A DNA stretch of 64,000 bases from Aerococcus kribbianus (GCF_026805545.1 NZ_JAPRFR010000004.1:1-64000), one strand, 5' to 3'; shown: positions 8,748-17,690, numbered from the stretch's first letter. Translations and numbers: made by a program. The notes: generated by a model not told the origin, from the sequence alone.

Positions 8748-8787
8748 CAGGTAGCTCTTCCATGTCAGAAAGAGCTACCTGTTTTTT
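8748..8787. terminator. Intrinsic terminator
   Basis: 12-bp stem CAGGTAGCTCTT/AAGAGCTACCTG (8748-8759/8770-8781) followed by TTTTTT on the plus strand. It terminates the DUF1659-DUF2922 pair and may also serve the convergent XRE gene. Confidence 0.9.
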
Positions 8788-8791
8788 GTTA

Positions 8792-9040
8792 TTAAAGTTC
8801 AATTTCCATATGTAGGGTTCCATCTACGGAAGCTACGATTTCTTCGAGGGTTCCTAAGCTAATGTTTTGTTGCTTTGATTCCACACGTGAGATATAACTT
8901 TGCTTGCGACCAGATATTTCTGCGAGTTGTGCCTGTGACAAATTCTTTTCCTGACGAATTTTCAATAAAATTGCTGAAGCTTTTTCAGTTGCTTGTTGTC
9001 TAGCCATCTCTCTTTGGCTGCTCGATAATCCTTCCATCAT
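8792..9040 (-). CDS. XRE-family helix-turn-helix regulator (small)
   Basis: 82 residues from the ATG at 9040, chosen for the AAGGGAG box 8 nt upstream; longer in-frame starts have no ribosome binding site. Residues ~28-65 form a classic Cro/XRE HTH (LSQAQLAEISGRKQSYISRV...). The fold and size resemble HigA-type antitoxins or solitary phage-like repressors, but no toxin gene adjoins it, so the role is open. The putative promoter has TATAAT at 9144-9149 and a cre-like site overlapping the weak -35. Confidence 0.75.
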   Translation of the reverse strand: MMEGLSSSQREMARQQATEKASAILLKIRQEKNLSQAQLAEISGRKQSYISRVESKQQNISLGTLEEIVASVDGTLHMEIEL

Positions 9041-9165
9041 GCAAGTAACTCCCTTCCTTTTCACCATAAATATGGCTACAACTATAGTGGCATCTTCCCT
9101 AAAAAGCATATTAAAATTGATTTTTCTGCTCTCTATTAATTTTATTATATCACTTTTTTTAGAAT

Positions 9166-9181
9166 TTGCTAGCGCTTACAC
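9166..9181 (-). promoter_or_regulatory. cre-like (CcpA) site upstream of the XRE gene
   Basis: GTGTAAGCGCTAGCAA on the minus strand matches the cre consensus WTGNAARCGNWWWCAW at 14 of 16 positions. It overlaps the -35 position of a TATAAT box at 9144-9149. Predicted by eye only; it could alternatively act on the divergent PH-domain gene. Confidence 0.4.
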
Positions 9182-9290
9182 TTGGTTTTTTTAAATTCTT
9201 TAAAAATTATTATATTATTTATAAAATTGATATATTCATCTAATAATAATGCCACATGATGTTATACTAAAGGAAAAAGGAGTGGTATAT

Positions 9291-9665
9291 ATGGGACTAT
9301 TTTCTGGAATAATGGGCAATGCCTCACAAATGAATTTAGAAGATGCCAAAAAAGAACTCAACCAAATTTTAATTCCTAATGAAACTGTGGAATTAGCCTA
9401 TAAATTAATTAGAGACAAGGTAATCTTCACTAGCCATCGTTTGATTATTATTGATATTCAAGGAGTTGGTAAAAAGCAAGAATATCAATCCATCCCCTAT
9501 CGTTCAATTTCTCGATTCACGGTAGAAACTGCCGGAAACTTTGACTTAGATAGTGAACTAGATATCTACATCTCCGCAGCTCAAGAGCCCGTAGCTGCTT
9601 TAGAATTCCAAGGCAAGGACACTATCTATGAAGTCCAACAAGCCCTCGCCCAAGCCGTCTTATAA
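9291..9665 (+). CDS. Bacterial PH-domain protein (bPH_1/DUF1696-type)
   Basis: 124 residues from the ATG at 9291, chosen because AAAGGAG precedes it; the upstream in-frame ATG at 9249 lacks a site. Residues ~20-115 form a beta-rich domain containing DKVIFTSHRLIIIDIQGVGK, YRSISRFTVETAG and DLDSELDIYIS, the hallmark pattern of the bacterial pleckstrin-homology family. Function in bacteria is undefined. Single gene, convergent with the LysM gene. Confidence 0.82.
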   Translation: MGLFSGIMGNASQMNLEDAKKELNQILIPNETVELAYKLIRDKVIFTSHRLIIIDIQGVGKKQEYQSIPYRSISRFTVETAGNFDLDSELDIYISAAQEPVAALEFQGKDTIYEVQQALAQAVL

Positions 9666-9690
9666 AATAATGGCCCGACAAGAGCCGCAA

Positions 9691-9717
9691 AGAACAGAAA
9701 TTTTGGATCAAAAATTT
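9691..9717. repeat. Truncated copy of the nested-hairpin element at 23891-23985
   Basis: AGAACAGAA followed by ATT, then TTGGA, T and CAAAA matches the left arm of the 23.9-kb element (20 of the first 24 bases). The rest of the element is absent and the sequence runs into a terminator. Like the full copy, it sits just 3' of a gene. Confidence 0.4.
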
Positions 9718-9727
9718 TTCACAAAAA

Positions 9728-9766
9728 GCAAAGGAAGCTAGACCTGAAGTCCAGCTTCCTTTTTGC
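9728..9766. terminator. Bidirectional intrinsic terminator
   Basis: Stem AAAGGAAGCT/AGCTTCCTTT (9730-9739/9753-9762) with T/A tracts on both sides, located between the convergent PH-domain and LysM genes. A small internal GAC/GTC pairing lies in the loop. Confidence 0.82.
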
Positions 9767-9776
9767 CTCTATAATT

Positions 9777-10454
9777 CTACTCCACACGAATGGTCATCCC
9801 CGGACTAATATAAGGTTCGCTCATACCATTTAAAGCCATTATCTCTTCTAAGGTCATGCCATGATTGATAGCAATCCGATACAAATTATCGCCACTTTGC
9901 ACGGTATAAGTCTCCGTACCTTGGCTTTGACTCTCTTCTTGGTTTTCTAAGTCAGGGGCCTGGCTCGACTCCTCACTAGCTGAATGACTTTCTTGATCCG
10001 CGCTATCGCTTTCAGAAGCTTGACTAGAACTTGTCGAACTTCTATTTTGACTATTAGCTCCTTCCCGCTCAGCATATTGGGACTCTAGATCCCCAACACT
10101 AGGCCATTTTATCCCATCAGTAGTATCAGAAACTTGTTCTGGTGCCAGAGATGACACTTGCGCCTTAAAGGGGCCTTTTTCACTCGTAACTTTTTCTTCT
10201 CCTGAGATGGCTACTGCGGAATAAGACGATTTCCCTTGTGATGATTGTTCTTTTGCAGACAAACCTAAGGGATTTCCTTCTTCTCCATTAATACCAAACG
10301 GCAAAGTCAATAAAAAAAGCAAAATAACTCCTAAAACTGCGGTCAAGAACTTCAGTGGTGTAGAAAGTTGTTGCCATCCTGATTGAATTTTTCCACCAAC
10401 CGGCTGCCACCACTTACTTATTTTATTTTTTATTTTTTGATAGTCTTCTTTCAT
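9777..10454 (-). CDS. Membrane-anchored LysM domain protein
   Basis: 225 residues from the ATG at 10454, which has GGTGGAG 5 nt upstream. A cytoplasmic N-terminus with amphipathic KWWQPVGGKIQSGWQQL precedes one membrane helix (about residues 38-57). A Ser/Glu/Gln-rich linker follows (about 60-175), and the C-terminus is a single LysM (YTVQSGDNLYRIAINHGMTL... to the end) that should bind peptidoglycan GlcNAc. There is no catalytic domain, so it is a tether, sensor or division-linked factor. It lies downstream of galE with a terminator between them. Confidence 0.85.
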   Translation of the reverse strand: MKEDYQKIKNKISKWWQPVGGKIQSGWQQLSTPLKFLTAVLGVILLFLLTLPFGINGEEGNPLGLSAKEQSSQGKSSYSAVAISGEEKVTSEKGPFKAQVSSLAPEQVSDTTDGIKWPSVGDLESQYAEREGANSQNRSSTSSSQASESDSADQESHSASEESSQAPDLENQEESQSQGTETYTVQSGDNLYRIAINHGMTLEEIMALNGMSEPYISPGMTIRVE

Positions 10455-10511
10455 TGTCTCTCCACCCATTTTTCTAAGACTTGATTTTATTTAATTATAT
10501 CAAAACCCATT

Positions 10512-10539
10512 AAAAAAGCTAGAGCCTACAAGCTCTAGC
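10512..10539 (-). terminator. Terminator of galE
   Basis: Stem GCTAGAGC/GCTCTAGC (10518-10525/10532-10539), followed on the minus strand by TTTTTT. Confidence 0.88.
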
Positions 10540-10554
10540 CAAAATTGATTTATT

Positions 10555-11568
10555 TTAATCCACATAGCCTTGGGGATTCTTTTCTTGCCAATTCCAAGCA
10601 TCACGGCACATGTCTTCTAAATTGTACTGAGCTTGCCAACCCAATAACTCTTTGGCATAAGAGGCATCAGCATAACAAGTAGCTACGTCTCCTGGACGTC
10701 GATCAGTAATTTGATAAGGAATTTCAATAGTATTAGCCTTTTGGAAATAATTAACCAAATCTAATACTGAATATCCTTGGCCAGTTCCTAGGTTAACCTT
10801 TTCTACCCCTTTATGAGTCATTGCATAAGCAATTGCTGCCACATGTCCCTTAGCTAGGTCAACAACATGGATATAGTCACGAACGCCTGTACCATCTGGA
10901 GTATCGTAATCATCACCAAAAATGGACAAGTGATCCCGTTTACCTATAGCAACTTGGGTAATATAAGGCATAATGTTGTTAGGAATTCCTTGGGGATCTT
11001 CTCCAATTAACCCAGAGGGATGGGCTCCAATAGGATTGAAATAACGCAATAACATAATAGCCCAATCATTATCAGAAACAAATAAGTCTTGTAAAATTTG
11101 CTCATTCATCACTTTAGTATAGCCGTAGGGGTTAGTTGCTGAAGTTGGTAGGTCCTCAGTTAAAGGCGATTGATTATCCATACCATAAACTGTAGCACTA
11201 GAAGAAAAAACAATATTTTTAACTGCAAATTCCTTCATTACTTGTAGAACAGTCAATAAACCTGTCAAATTATTGTGATAATAATCCAGAGGTTTAGCTA
11301 CAGATTCCCCAACTGCTTTAAAGGCAGCAAAGTGAATAACAGCTTCAATTGTTTCTTGTTGAAAGACTTCTCGCAGATCATCCTTGTCAAGAACATTTAA
11401 CTCATAGAATGTTGGTCGTTTACCTGTAATTTCCTTGATGCGATCTAATACTAAGGGTTTACTGTTAGAGTAGTCGTCCACTGCAACGACATCATAGCCT
11501 TCATTTAATAGTTCAACAATGGTATGGGAACCAATAAAACCAGTTCCACCTGTTACTAAAATAGCCAT
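10555..11568 (-). CDS. galE: UDP-glucose 4-epimerase
   Basis: 337-residue short-chain dehydrogenase-like epimerase interconverting UDP-glucose and UDP-galactose; it supplies galactose for envelope glycans or feeds the Leloir pathway. Seen: NAD-binding GGTGFIGSH (7-15), the SSSATVYG active-site Ser/Thr block, YGYTK (Tyr-x-x-x-Lys), and RYFNPIGAHPSG. No galK/galT neighbours are present, suggesting a biosynthetic role. The ATG is preceded by GGAGTGGAGTG. Confidence 0.95.
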   Translation of the reverse strand: MAILVTGGTGFIGSHTIVELLNEGYDVVAVDDYSNSKPLVLDRIKEITGKRPTFYELNVLDKDDLREVFQQETIEAVIHFAAFKAVGESVAKPLDYYHNNLTGLLTVLQVMKEFAVKNIVFSSSATVYGMDNQSPLTEDLPTSATNPYGYTKVMNEQILQDLFVSDNDWAIMLLRYFNPIGAHPSGLIGEDPQGIPNNIMPYITQVAIGKRDHLSIFGDDYDTPDGTGVRDYIHVVDLAKGHVAAIAYAMTHKGVEKVNLGTGQGYSVLDLVNYFQKANTIEIPYQITDRRPGDVATCYADASYAKELLGWQAQYNLEDMCRDAWNWQEKNPQGYVD

Positions 11569-11636
11569 ACAATCACTCCACTCCTTCTTCTTATTAGTCT
11601 AATCCTAACATAAAACATAGCCTAGAAAACTTAAAA

Positions 11637-11657
11637 AGCCCTAAAGATTTAGGACTT
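11637..11657 (-). terminator. Short terminator after the Crp/Fnr gene
   Basis: AGTCCTAAA/TTTAGGGCT hairpin with one mismatch, then TTTTTAAG on the minus strand. It is close to the gene stop and of moderate strength. Confidence 0.6.
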
Positions 11658-11660
11658 TCC

Positions 11661-12359
11661 TTATTCAATCATCATATTAAAGAAGTCGAGATTATAGTAA
11701 TAGATCGCCTTACGCGTAAATTTTAGTTTCCCTTCTTGGGTCAAATCACGAACAACTTTACCTGCTGTTTCACGAGTAGTTCCCGACACAATCGCCAACT
11801 CATTAATAGTTAAGGGATACTGAATTATCTCCCCTTCAGCCACAGGACGAGCCATATCATATTTCCACAGACCCAACATATGCTCAACTCTTTCCTTGGC
11901 AGAAGAAATTGCGGTGACTTGGATGCGTTTCTCTAAAAAAGTTACCGTTTGGGCAGTTTTCTTAAACATATATAGCATTTGGTCAGGATTATTGCGGATC
12001 AGTTTCTCCATTAACTTGATAGGAATCAACAAAATATCAATATCCGTGGCAGCATAACAATTATACATATAACCTTCATCATTGTATAAGCTCGTATAAG
12101 GAAAAAAGGAATGACTTGAAACATAGTCCACATAGAGCAGGTCACCAGAACTATCGGATCGTTCAAGTTTCACTAAACCCTTTAATAAATAATAGACGAA
12201 AATTTTGGGGTCGGATTGGAAAAATAAAATTTGCCCTTTACGGTATTGATGAATTACCGCATTGTTTTCAATTTCATTTAGTTCTTCAGGACTGAAGTGT
12301 ATGAAAAATTCTTCATTTTGCATATACTCCATGTAGAATTCTAAATCACGATTAACCAA
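11661..12359 (-). CDS. Crp/Fnr-family transcription regulator (ArcR-like)
   Basis: 232 residues. Residues ~20-140 are a cyclic-nucleotide-binding-like beta-roll (YRKGQILFFQSDP, YYLLKGLVKLERSDSSGD). Residues ~150-225 are a winged HTH with LTINELAIVSGTTRETAGKVVRDL as the recognition region. No Cys cluster for Fe-S binding is present, unlike Fnr. Position next to the arginine deiminase genes, as for ArcR in enterococci, staphylococci and B. licheniformis, suggests it activates the arc operon. TTG start, with AAAGGA 10 nt upstream. It follows the ArgRS-like gene by 40 nt and is probably cotranscribed with it. Confidence 0.82.
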   Translation of the reverse strand: MVNRDLEFYMEYMQNEEFFIHFSPEELNEIENNAVIHQYRKGQILFFQSDPKIFVYYLLKGLVKLERSDSSGDLLYVDYVSSHSFFPYTSLYNDEGYMYNCYAATDIDILLIPIKLMEKLIRNNPDQMLYMFKKTAQTVTFLEKRIQVTAISSAKERVEHMLGLWKYDMARPVAEGEIIQYPLTINELAIVSGTTRETAGKVVRDLTQEGKLKFTRKAIYYYNLDFFNMMIE

Positions 12360-12399
12360 AACACTTATTCCTTTCTCTACAAGACTAATGGTAACTTCT

Positions 12400-14016
12400 C
12401 TATAGGTCTACTTGTAGCCCCAGTAAAGTTAACATCTCACACAATAAGGACTTATAAATATTATCAATCTGCTGGCTAGTCATTTGCTTTACTAGCAGCT
12501 CTTCATACGCCTTATAGAGTGAAATCACATAGTCAGCAATAATACTCGGCTCAAAATTAGCCACAGCCTGCCTGATTTGATATGGATATGATAAAGCCAA
12601 GTGAGCAAACTGCCATTGTTCATGAGTAATGACAGCTCCTGTTTCTCTTTCCTTAGTGCGCATAGATGACACTTGTTCAACACTTTGTAGGATATCTAAA
12701 ATATTTTCTTCTTCGCTGAAAACTAAGTCATTGGTATTAAGATCAAAAGGCTCTAAACGATCATTTTTTAAACTTTCAAAGGTAACCAGGTTTACGGCTA
12801 AACGTACGGCTTCATCATCACCTAAAGTTGGATCTAATTTCTTTAAACGCCAGGCGACCTTGTCGAAGAGCCGACGCACTGAAATGACCTCACCATGACT
12901 ATTAATTAAGCGACGACCCTTGTAAGAATTAAATCCCAAGGCTAAATGATCGATGCTATCAGACCAATCATAGCCCAGCATGCTTAAAATACCCTTCAGT
13001 TGATCAAAATGAGTGGCTTGTTCATTACCAACAATGTACAGATTATAATCAGCAGCGAAGTCACGCTGACGTTCAATAGCCGCAGCCAAGTCCCTAGTTA
13101 GATACAGACTATCATTCTCACGGGTCTGAATGAGCGCAGCAGGAATTCCTGATTCAATCGGAAAAGTCACTGTTAAAGCGTCCAAATCCCGTTTGGTAAT
13201 CCCCGAATCTACCAAAGCCTGTCGTAATGCCACCGTTTCCTCATTATAGGCTGACTCACCCTTAATTGATTCAAAACTAACTCCCATCAAATCATAGAGT
13301 TCCGCAAATTGTTGATAAGAACGCTCGCAAAGTTCCTTCCAAATAACCTCTATTTCTGAGTCATGGTGACTAAGGCGATTAAAAACAACAGCTGCTTTGG
13401 TATCTAAATCCGGATTAAACTCTGACTCTTCATAAAAACGATTCTGTAAATCAACAAAAGCAACATTAGGGTTGGCGCAATCATCAGGCAAGCCCCAAGT
13501 TTCATAAGCAAGAATCAATCGGGCAAAGCGAATACCCCAATCGCCTAAATGGTTGATACGAAAAGCCTGCTGACCCATCTTGTTTAAAAGCAAGAAAAGG
13601 GATTGGCCAATAGTTGTTGACCGCAAGTGAGTCAAGGTCATCGTCTTGCCTAAGTTAGGACTAGACATATCGATAGTATAAGTTTCTTGGTCTTGATAAT
13701 TATAGTAAGGCCAGTCAGATCCTTCTGCCATCTTATTAAGTTGATCTAAGGCGTCTTGCCGTGATAGCGACAAGTAAATCTGATCACCAACCAATACCAC
13801 TGTTGCAAATTGGTCAGATAAGTTCTTCTCTAATTCGGAAACAATGCTAGTTTCATCAAGATCAGAATGATTAGCCATAAGCCGATTTAGATCTAACTTA
13901 TAATCAGCAGTATCTGAATTAGCACACCAAGTCAAAGCACAATCAACTCTTGCTTGACTAAAGTAATCCAACCGATCAGATTGGAGCGCCTGGTAAACAC
14001 TATGAACAATATCCAT
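12400..14016 (-). CDS. Arginyl-tRNA synthetase-like protein with degenerate signature motifs
   Basis: 538 residues, collinear with class I ArgRS: an N-terminal additional domain (1-105), the Rossmann catalytic core (~115-390), and an anticodon-type DALR domain (~450-538). Recognisable ArgRS blocks are SSPNLGK (118-124), HLRSTTIG, INHLGDWG and GNEQATHFDQL. But the HIGH motif, normally HVGH or similar, reads TLTH (127-130); the KMSK-equivalent loop reads RRLINSHGE (368-376); and the QYAHAR block is lost. Normal aminoacylation is therefore unlikely, and it is probably a paralogue with a sensory or other role. It has its own promoter and precedes the Crp/Fnr gene. An essential true argS is expected elsewhere. 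Confidence 0.85.
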   Translation of the reverse strand: MDIVHSVYQALQSDRLDYFSQARVDCALTWCANSDTADYKLDLNRLMANHSDLDETSIVSELEKNLSDQFATVVLVGDQIYLSLSRQDALDQLNKMAEGSDWPYYNYQDQETYTIDMSSPNLGKTMTLTHLRSTTIGQSLFLLLNKMGQQAFRINHLGDWGIRFARLILAYETWGLPDDCANPNVAFVDLQNRFYEESEFNPDLDTKAAVVFNRLSHHDSEIEVIWKELCERSYQQFAELYDLMGVSFESIKGESAYNEETVALRQALVDSGITKRDLDALTVTFPIESGIPAALIQTRENDSLYLTRDLAAAIERQRDFAADYNLYIVGNEQATHFDQLKGILSMLGYDWSDSIDHLALGFNSYKGRRLINSHGEVISVRRLFDKVAWRLKKLDPTLGDDEAVRLAVNLVTFESLKNDRLEPFDLNTNDLVFSEEENILDILQSVEQVSSMRTKERETGAVITHEQWQFAHLALSYPYQIRQAVANFEPSIIADYVISLYKAYEELLVKQMTSQQIDNIYKSLLCEMLTLLGLQVDL

Positions 14017-14050
14017 GTGTAAAGTTCTCTCCTCTCACACTTCACCCTAA

Positions 14051-14079
14051 ATGTTATCGTTTTTATAAGACTTTGTAAA
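14051..14079 (-). promoter_or_regulatory. Promoter of the ArgRS-like/Crp-Fnr pair
   Basis: TTTACA (14074-14079), 17 bp, TAACAT (14051-14056) on the minus strand, 35 nt upstream of the ATG. It is downstream of the arcC terminator, so these two genes form a separate transcription unit. Confidence 0.6.
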
Positions 14080-14099
14080 TCTTTTTATTGGGTAACTAT

Positions 14100-14118
14100 A
14101 CAATATAAAATACATTGT
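14100..14118. promoter_or_regulatory. Palindromic candidate operator
   Basis: ACAATATA-AAA-TACATTGT is a near-perfect 8-3-8 inverted repeat (one mismatch) that ends about 20 bp upstream of the -35 box at 14074-14079. That is a typical activator or repressor position. The binding protein is unknown; the adjacent Crp/Fnr regulator is a candidate. Confidence 0.4.
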
Positions 14119-14143
14119 CTTATTAATTCCTTAAAAACGATAT

Positions 14144-14178
14144 AAAAAACAGGAGGCACAATTTCATCGTGCCTCCTG
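14144..14178 (-). terminator. Terminator of the arc operon after arcC
   Basis: Perfect 10-bp stem CAGGAGGCAC/GTGCCTCCTG (14150-14159/14169-14178), followed on the minus strand by TTTTTTAT. It ends the operon that runs from the DDAH genes to arcC. Confidence 0.93.
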
Positions 14179-14197
14179 CCAAACAACTATACTTTAA

Positions 14198-15139
14198 TTA
14201 TTTAGTAATAATTGTTCCGGCACCAGATTCAATCAATTGCTCTAGATTTTCTAGGGAAGTAATGACTGCTTCAGAACCTGGATTTTCTTCAGCGAATTTT
14301 ATGGTTGCTTCAACCTTAGGCAACATAGAGCCTGGTGCAAATTGATCTTGACTGATGTATTCTTTCATTTCTTCAACAGTCACTTTTTCCAAACGTGTTT
14401 GGTCAGCTTTGTTGAAGTTAACATAAACATAGTCCACACCAGTTAGAACGATAAACATATCAGCATCCAAGTCAGCTGCTAATTTTTGAGAAGCGAAGTC
14501 TTTATCGATAACAGCTTCTACACCTGTTAGTTTGCCGTCTTCTTCGATAACTGGCACACCGCCACCACCGCCGGCAACAACAACATGACCTGATTCAACT
14601 AAAGTCTTGATTGCTTCAATTTCTTTGATAGCGACTGGTTTTGGTGAAGCCACAACCTTACGCCATCCACGACCAGCATCTTCAACGAAGGTGGCATCAG
14701 ATTTTTCCATTTCAGCTTTAGCTTCTTCTTCACTATAGAAAGGTCCGATTGGTTTGCTTAAGTTAGTAAATGCTTGATCATTTTTATCAACAACCACTTG
14801 CGTAACAACTGAAGCAACTGATTTATCAATGTTTAAATCATGCAAAGCGTTTTGTAGAGCGTTTTGCAACCAATAACCAATAGATCCTTCTGTCATTGCC
14901 ACCAATGAATCTAATTCAAAAGCAGGGTTTTTCTCAGAATCAGCAGCAATATTTTGTAGTAATAAGTTACCAACTTGTGGCCCGTTCCCGTGAGTGATGA
15001 TTAGATCATCACCGTTTTGAATCAATTTCACTAAGAACTCAGCCGTTTGTTTTAAGGCATCTTTTTGTGCTTGAGCGGTTGGGTTATCTGATAAAATAGC
15101 ATTTCCACCGAGCGCTACTACAATTTTACGATTTGCCAT
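14198..15139 (-). CDS. arcC: Carbamate kinase
   Basis: 313 residues. Last enzyme of the arginine deiminase pathway: carbamoyl phosphate plus ADP gives ATP, CO2 and ammonia. Amino-acid-kinase fold motifs are visible: [10 protein letters not shown] at the N-terminus, [18 protein letters not shown] and the late VITSLENL segment. A GGAGG site precedes the ATG. It lies 13 nt after the antiporter gene and is the last gene of the operon. Confidence 0.96.
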   Translation of the reverse strand: MANRKIVVALGGNAILSDNPTAQAQKDALKQTAEFLVKLIQNGDDLIITHGNGPQVGNLLLQNIAADSEKNPAFELDSLVAMTEGSIGYWLQNALQNALHDLNIDKSVASVVTQVVVDKNDQAFTNLSKPIGPFYSEEEAKAEMEKSDATFVEDAGRGWRKVVASPKPVAIKEIEAIKTLVESGHVVVAGGGGGVPVIEEDGKLTGVEAVIDKDFASQKLAADLDADMFIVLTGVDYVYVNFNKADQTRLEKVTVEEMKEYISQDQFAPGSMLPKVEATIKFAEENPGSEAVITSLENLEQLIESGAGTIITK

Positions 15140-15152
15140 ATTATTACCTCCA

Positions 15153-16580
15153 TTACATTTGAGTTATATCAATTGTTCCCGTAAATATTGCAAAAATTGA
15201 CAAGAAAGCTAATAAAATTAATATTATCACACCGATCCACTCTGGTTTAGTGAATACTTTTTTATTACCTGCTTCACGTTGAGCTACTACATATAACGCT
15301 ATAAACGGCGCAAATAATAAACTAGTTAATAATATATAATCCATTCCTGACGCCCAAATAGCAAATACCATATACAATGAGGATACTATACCTAAAGTTA
15401 TATTCTTTCCTTGACTTACTTCTCCAGGCAACTTAACCTGTGCCATAGAAATAAATAAGTAAGTAACTAACATTGTACTTGAAGCTAAAATTGCTGTGAA
15501 ATTATAGGCACTAGCATTAATAAGGAGTGAGAAGAAGAAAATTTGCACAAGTATATCACTTACCAATAATGCATTAACAGGAGCTCCATATTTATTCTCT
15601 TTTGCAAGAAACTTAGGGAAAATAGAGTCTTTTGTTCCTTGATAAAGAATCTCACCAGCAAACATTGTACAAGCAAACCAGGTACCAATAGCAGAAATAA
15701 TAACTCCCAAATTAATTAGAATAGCGCCCCATGAACCAACAACACTTTCTAAAACACCCGCCATAGCTGGTTTTTCTAAAGAAGCTAGTTCCGGTTGCGT
15801 TAAAATACCATAGCTCAATACTGTCGCTAGCAAGTAAACTGAAGTCAATATTAAGAAACTCAGAATTGTAGCTTGTCTTACCACTGATTTAGATTTTGCC
15901 CGTCCAGAATAAGTAACTGCTCCATCAACACCAACAAATACCCAAACAGTTGCAATTAAACTTCCCTTTAATTGAGGTGCGACTTCTGAAACGTTAAATC
16001 CTTGTGATGCAGCTCCCCAAAAGTCAGTAGTAAAAACTCCAAAATCAAAAGCTAAAATAATAGTAATAATGAATATAGCAACTGGAATTAATTTTGCGAC
16101 AGTTATAAAATTATTTATTTTTGATGCAAAATCTGAGCCTTTTGTAATAACGTAATGCATCAACCATAATAAAACAGAAGCACAAATTACAGCATATATA
16201 TTTTGTCCATCACCAAAAATCGGGAAAAAATATGCTAACGAACTCATTGCTAAAGTTCCTAAAGCTACATTACCTAGAAAAATTGAAAACCAAAAACCTA
16301 CAGCACTAATAAAACCTACAAATCTCCCAAAAGCTTTATCGGGGAAACTATAAATACCTGCATCTAGTTCTGGATATTGAAATGTTAAATTTTGTAAACA
16401 AAAAACAAATGTAGCCATCCCTATTCCAGATATTAGCAAAGCAATGGTGGAAGGACCAGCTGCTGAAATCTGAGCCATATCTGACATAAGGTTAAAAATA
16501 CCGCCGCCCAGTACTGAGCTAACTGTCAGGGCTGTTAAACCAACCAATCCAACTTTATTTTGTCCAGAATTATTTGACAT
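15153..16580 (-). CDS. arcD: Arginine/ornithine antiporter-type APC permease
   Basis: 475 residues with about 12-13 hydrophobic helices. The N-terminal [11 protein letters not shown] segment corresponds to the substrate-binding glycine-rich break of the APC/APA family. By position (between the racemase and arcC) it should exchange external arginine, or a methylated arginine, for ornithine, making the pathway energy-neutral for uptake. The exact substrate cannot be read from sequence. The gene is visibly more AT-rich than arcA/arcB/arcC. GGAAGTGAG precedes the ATG, and it follows the racemase by 14 nt. Confidence 0.85.
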   Translation of the reverse strand: MSNNSGQNKVGLVGLTALTVSSVLGGGIFNLMSDMAQISAAGPSTIALLISGIGMATFVFCLQNLTFQYPELDAGIYSFPDKAFGRFVGFISAVGFWFSIFLGNVALGTLAMSSLAYFFPIFGDGQNIYAVICASVLLWLMHYVITKGSDFASKINNFITVAKLIPVAIFIITIILAFDFGVFTTDFWGAASQGFNVSEVAPQLKGSLIATVWVFVGVDGAVTYSGRAKSKSVVRQATILSFLILTSVYLLATVLSYGILTQPELASLEKPAMAGVLESVVGSWGAILINLGVIISAIGTWFACTMFAGEILYQGTKDSIFPKFLAKENKYGAPVNALLVSDILVQIFFFSLLINASAYNFTAILASSTMLVTYLFISMAQVKLPGEVSQGKNITLGIVSSLYMVFAIWASGMDYILLTSLLFAPFIALYVVAQREAGNKKVFTKPEWIGVIILILLAFLSIFAIFTGTIDITQM

Positions 16581-16594
16581 ACTCTCACTTCCTT

Positions 16595-17674
16595 TTATCT
16601 TTCTTCTTTACCCACATGTTCTGATGAACTTAAATACAATAAATTCTCATATTCCATTTCAAACGAGAGAATATCTCCGATTTTTAAATTGTCCCTATTT
16701 TCAGTTATATCAACTATTGTATGATCACTACTACCACCTATTACCTTTAAACCTTCCTGTTGAGGAATTAATTTAGTCATTTCTCCTACATCTTGGCGTC
16801 CAAGTGCTAATAAAGCACGTTTTCTAATACCTATATCAGTATAAGTAGGTTTATTACCAAACGCATCAACTGCAATAGTTCCTATTGGATAACTAGGTTT
16901 TTCTTTAATTTCTATAATTTCAGCTTCAACAATAAAGGCATCGCCGTATAATCCATCAAATGTATAATCATTATATTCTTCAACATCTCGAAGTAAAAGA
17001 TTGTTTCCAATTCTTAAATGATTAATTCCATCAGGCATATTATTATTTAAAACTAAAGGAAGACTAGTGCTAGCACCTCCAGAGACCCAATCCAAAGATC
17101 TATTTATAATTTTTTCAATATTTTTAGATAAAGTCACTAATTTAGTTAAATTCGTAGTATCTGGTTGAATTGAACCATAACATCCTAAGTTTGTTCCTAT
17201 TCCTTTTAAATATAAATGTTCACAATCTTCTACATATTTTGCTGCTTCAAATAAATCTTCTTCATTAAAAAAGCCTTCACGTAAATCTCCCAAATCACAC
17301 ATTAGTAGAACATCATGCTTAATTCCTTTGGATGAACAAAGTTTCTCTAGTTCTTCTAAAACAGCCATTTCAGAATTGAGACTACAATCAGCCCATTCAA
17401 CTAGTTCTTCTAATTCACTCAACATCGGTATTCTTAAATCTAATGTATATATATCAGGATACTCTTCTTTTATTTTTTTTAATTGTGGTAGTCTAGAGGA
17501 TGCTAAGGAAATCAAGCCTCCTTTTACAAAAGAATCGATCACACTACCATTTCCATTAGCGCCCTTTACTACCCCTGTTAAATGAATACCAGATTTATCT
17601 AATACATCTTTCATACAACGTGCGTTATTTTCAAGTTTATTACTATCAATTATTAACTTTGGAAATTCTCCCAC
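16595..17674 (-). CDS. Alanine/ornithine racemase-family PLP enzyme (probable ornithine racemase)
   Basis: 359 residues from the GTG at 17674, chosen because AAGGAAG lies 8 nt upstream; a GTG 9 nt earlier sits directly on the ribosome binding site. It has an alanine-racemase-like TIM barrel with the PLP lysine in TGVVKGANGNG and a C-terminal beta domain. Overall pattern and length fit the alanine/ornithine racemase group typified by clostridial Orr rather than Alr. In this operon the likely reaction is L-/D-ornithine interconversion (inference). Strongly AT-rich. It is separated from arcB by an attenuator-like hairpin, so it may be expressed below arcA/arcB. Confidence 0.78.
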   Translation of the reverse strand: MGEFPKLIIDSNKLENNARCMKDVLDKSGIHLTGVVKGANGNGSVIDSFVKGGLISLASSRLPQLKKIKEEYPDIYTLDLRIPMLSELEELVEWADCSLNSEMAVLEELEKLCSSKGIKHDVLLMCDLGDLREGFFNEEDLFEAAKYVEDCEHLYLKGIGTNLGCYGSIQPDTTNLTKLVTLSKNIEKIINRSLDWVSGGASTSLPLVLNNNMPDGINHLRIGNNLLLRDVEEYNDYTFDGLYGDAFIVEAEIIEIKEKPSYPIGTIAVDAFGNKPTYTDIGIRKRALLALGRQDVGEMTKLIPQQEGLKVIGGSSDHTIVDITENRDNLKIGDILSFEMEYENLLYLSSSEHVGKEER

Positions 17675-17690
17675 AATTCTCACTTCCTTA

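Noticed and set aside
14017-14197. T-box or other tRNA-sensing leader before the ArgRS-like gene
   Set aside because: No T-box sequence (GGGTGGNACCGCG-like) or specifier stem is present; the stretch is explained by the promoter, a palindrome and the arcC terminator.
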